This document shows positions 53,427 to 54,530 of a DNA stretch of 54,530 nt, piece after piece. How positions within the stretch are numbered: position 1 is the stretch's first letter; each line of letters starts with the position of its first letter. This DNA comes from Caballeronia megalochromosomata (GTDB taxonomy: Bacteria; Pseudomonadota; Gammaproteobacteria; Burkholderiales; Burkholderiaceae), in the NCBI GenBank assembly GCA_001580565.1, contig LRBF01000243.1:1-54530 (forward strand), written 5' to 3'. The position numbers and the translations under genes were made by a program. The notes below the pieces were generated by a model that searched no databases, was not told where the DNA came from, and worked only from the letters and a program-made list of their open reading frames with translations.

Positions 53427-53458
53427 CCGACCGCCGCAGCTTGTCGCTCGGCGGTCGG
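53427..53458 (+). terminator. Terminator hairpin after GH3 gene
   Basis: CCGACCGCCG (53427-53436) and CGGCGGTCGG (53449-53458) form a perfect 10-bp GC stem with a 12-nt loop, followed by ATCGTTTCC, 14 bp after the GH3 stop. Confidence 0.6.
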
Positions 53459-53498
53459 ATCGTTTCCTGGGTGACATCAACGCGTGACAGACTCGGGC

Positions 53499-53777
53499 TT
53501 AGAGATCGCTGATATCCGTGCCGTCGATCTTTCCGTCGATGATGTCCTCGCCTCGTTGCCATGCGGCGCGGCGCGCGACGCCGAAGTCCGAAATCGCCGC
53601 CGGCAGTTCCAGCCGGAATACCCGGCTTGCGCTGTTAGCCTCTTGGCGGCACACACGCACGGCGACGTCGTAGCCTTCGGCATAGCGGGAGTGTCGATCG
53701 AACTGATCGAATTTACGCGCGAACACAAGGGGATGAAGTTCGAAGCCCTTGTAGACGCGAGGCGGCAAGGTTGACAT
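53499..53777 (-). CDS. Small conserved protein of unknown function
   Basis: A 92-residue soluble protein beginning MSTLPPRVYKGFELHPLVF, with no signal peptide or membrane helix. GGAGA lies about 8 bp before the ATG at 53777. The sequence (AEGYDVAVRVCRQE, ISDFGVARRAAWQRGEDIIDGKIDGTDIS) looks like the short conserved hypothetical proteins common in Burkholderia; I do not know the function. Confidence 0.75.
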   Translation of the reverse strand: MSTLPPRVYKGFELHPLVFARKFDQFDRHSRYAEGYDVAVRVCRQEANSASRVFRLELPAAISDFGVARRAAWQRGEDIIDGKIDGTDISDL

Positions 53778-53885
53778 GATCTTTCTCCACAAGGGGTGCC
53801 CCACTATACGCGCGAAGTGCGCGTCTGGGGAGCAACTTTCGTGCGAATGCCGATCGCGCCTCTCGAAGCCGCCTGGGAGCGTCGT

Positions 53886-54128
53886 TCATTCGGGCTTGCA
53901 ATCCGGGTTGAAGACGCGCTCGGTGGATGCCGGGAATTTCGCCAGCTTGCCGGCGGGGCGGCGTGGGCGGGCGACCAGTTCGCCGCCGCAGTTCGGACAT
54001 GTTCCGTTCAACACGGTTTGAACGCAGTCGCTGCAGAAGGTGCATTCGAAAGAACAGATCCGGGCCTCGGTCGAGTCGGGCGGCAGATCCTTGTCACAGC
54101 ACTCGCAGCCGGGGCGAAGTTGTAGCAT
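53886..54128 (-). CDS. DUF1272 family Cys-rich protein
   Basis: An 80-residue protein recognised as DUF1272: MLQLRPGCECCDKDLPPDS, then ARICSFECTFCSDCVQTVLNGTCPNCGGELV. Nine or more Cys residues in CxxC-type pairs indicate a zinc-ribbon or treble-clef fold; the family function is unknown. GGAGA lies about 8 bp before ATG 54128. Confidence 0.88.
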   Translation of the reverse strand: MLQLRPGCECCDKDLPPDSTEARICSFECTFCSDCVQTVLNGTCPNCGGELVARPRRPAGKLAKFPASTERVFNPDCKPE

Positions 54129-54271
54129 TTCCGGTTCTCCTTCATAAAAGTATGGTCGCGAAGCGCGCGGTCGCTCTGATCGTTCGAAGATCGGCGAAGA
54201 GGCTCGGCATTTCTGCGTAGGGCAGTGCATGGTCATACAGGGCTTCATGCTTTTCGTCCAGGCGCTTCGGC

Positions 54272-54369
54272 TTTCGCCGGATCCCGTATTCGTGTCGGTC
54301 TATTGGCACTGCCCCTGTGCGGGGCGGCAGTCACTTTCTTTGCTGCTGCAAAGAAAGTAACCAAAGAAA
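54272..54369 (-). repeat. Burkholderiales intergenic repeat, right copy (inverted)
   Basis: The reverse complement of 181-278 with two mismatches over 98 bp. It contains the same 11-bp-arm hairpin. Between the two copies lies nearly the whole window, but no recombinase or target duplication is visible, so they are best read as independent copies of a dispersed element. Confidence 0.8.
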
Positions 54370-54433
54370 TGGAATGAACGCTTCCCCCTGCTCGGAGATT
54401 TGCGAGGGGAGATGACGAAGGGATGTAAGGCAG

Positions 54434-54508
54434 TGGACCCTCGCAGGCCGACGGCATCGAGTGCCAAAGAGGGAAGACAATGGTCTTCCGGGCAAACAGG
54501 AGGGTCCA
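54434..54508 (+). promoter_or_regulatory. Leader structure able to mask a ribosome binding site
   Basis: TGGACCCTC (54434-54442) is the exact complement of GAGGGTCCA (54500-54508), which includes most of the Shine-Dalgarno AGGAGGG (54498-54504) before ATG 54512. Between them is a perfect hairpin GGAAGAC-AATG-GTCTTCC (54472-54489). Pairing would hide the ribosome binding site. Confidence 0.4.
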
Positions 54509-54511
54509 GTC

Positions 54512-54530
54512 ATGAAGTCTACGCCAGTAG
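54512..54530 (+). CDS. Start of a gene cut by the window end
   Basis: ATG 54512 follows a strong AGGAGGG at 54498-54504 and encodes MKSTPV before the window ends. Too short to identify. Confidence 0.4.

Noticed and set aside
181..54369. The two end repeats as termini of one large mobile element
   Set aside because: No transposase, integrase or target-site duplication is visible, and the element is of a dispersed intergenic type.
54245..54513. Small frames across the right repeat copy
   Set aside because: The repeat is a known source of spurious protein calls; translations such as LVTFFAAAKKVT come from its hairpin.
1..54530. CRISPR arrays, rRNA, tRNA or prophage modules
   Set aside because: No regularly spaced repeats, no conserved RNA gene sequences and no phage structural or recombinase genes were seen on either strand.

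Overview
The window is GC-rich chromosomal or megaplasmid DNA of a Burkholderia-type betaproteobacterium (Burkholderia, Paraburkholderia or Caballeronia). The signs are very high third-position GC, a Burkholderia-style porin, many LysR regulators, small catabolic operons each with its own regulator, and a Burkholderiales intergenic repeat near both ends in opposite orientation. It is an accessory catabolic region. There is no phage, transposase, plasmid replication gene, rRNA, tRNA or CRISPR array.

Layout: (1) 1-7.1 kb: unknown secreted protein, an atypical NRAMP metal transporter with a 3' frameshift, a hipBA toxin-antitoxin pair with three evenly spaced operators, a ureohydrolase and an MFS transporter. 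(2) 7.2-15.4 kb: a divergent LysR gene, a frameshifted LysR gene, an M20 amidohydrolase / binding protein / PhyH-dioxygenase operon, a LysR gene, and a Rieske oxygenase with its reductase. (3) 15.4-22 kb: an amino-acid-type ABC importer ending in a HutC/GntR regulator, divergent from a 2OG-Fe(II) oxygenase and a GlcD-type FAD dehydrogenase; matching GTATATAC sites overlap both -10 boxes. (4) 22-28.7 kb: a Frc-type sugar ABC importer with an SDR, an FGGY kinase and an AraC regulator, probably for a pentitol. (5) 28.9-38.3 kb: guanidinobutyrase, a frameshifted aldehyde dehydrogenase, LuxR, cupin, a PuuB-like amine oxidase, LysR, an NCS1 permease and a porin. Together these read as uptake of a guanidino-amine and its breakdown to GABA and urea. 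(6) 38.3-44.7 kb: a GAF-GGDEF diguanylate cyclase, then a LysR-controlled amidase / DUF2848 / MFS / DUF4286-like operon. (7) 44.8-50 kb: a small secreted protein, two divergent LuxR-type regulators, an APC permease and a lipoprotein with a guanyl-RNase fold that lacks two catalytic residues. (8) 50-54.5 kb: LacI and a GH3 glycosidase lipoprotein, two small conserved proteins, the second repeat copy and the start of another gene.

Three genes (NRAMP, LysR at 8.1-9.1 kb, aldehyde dehydrogenase) each carry one small frameshift in otherwise well-conserved sequence. These may be real lesions or consensus errors. The strongest leads are the catalytically altered RNase-like lipoprotein, the hipBA operator array, a class of C-run/G-run palindromes beside LuxR-type genes, and the paired GntR operators. 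Functions rest on motifs and family knowledge read by eye; no database search was run.
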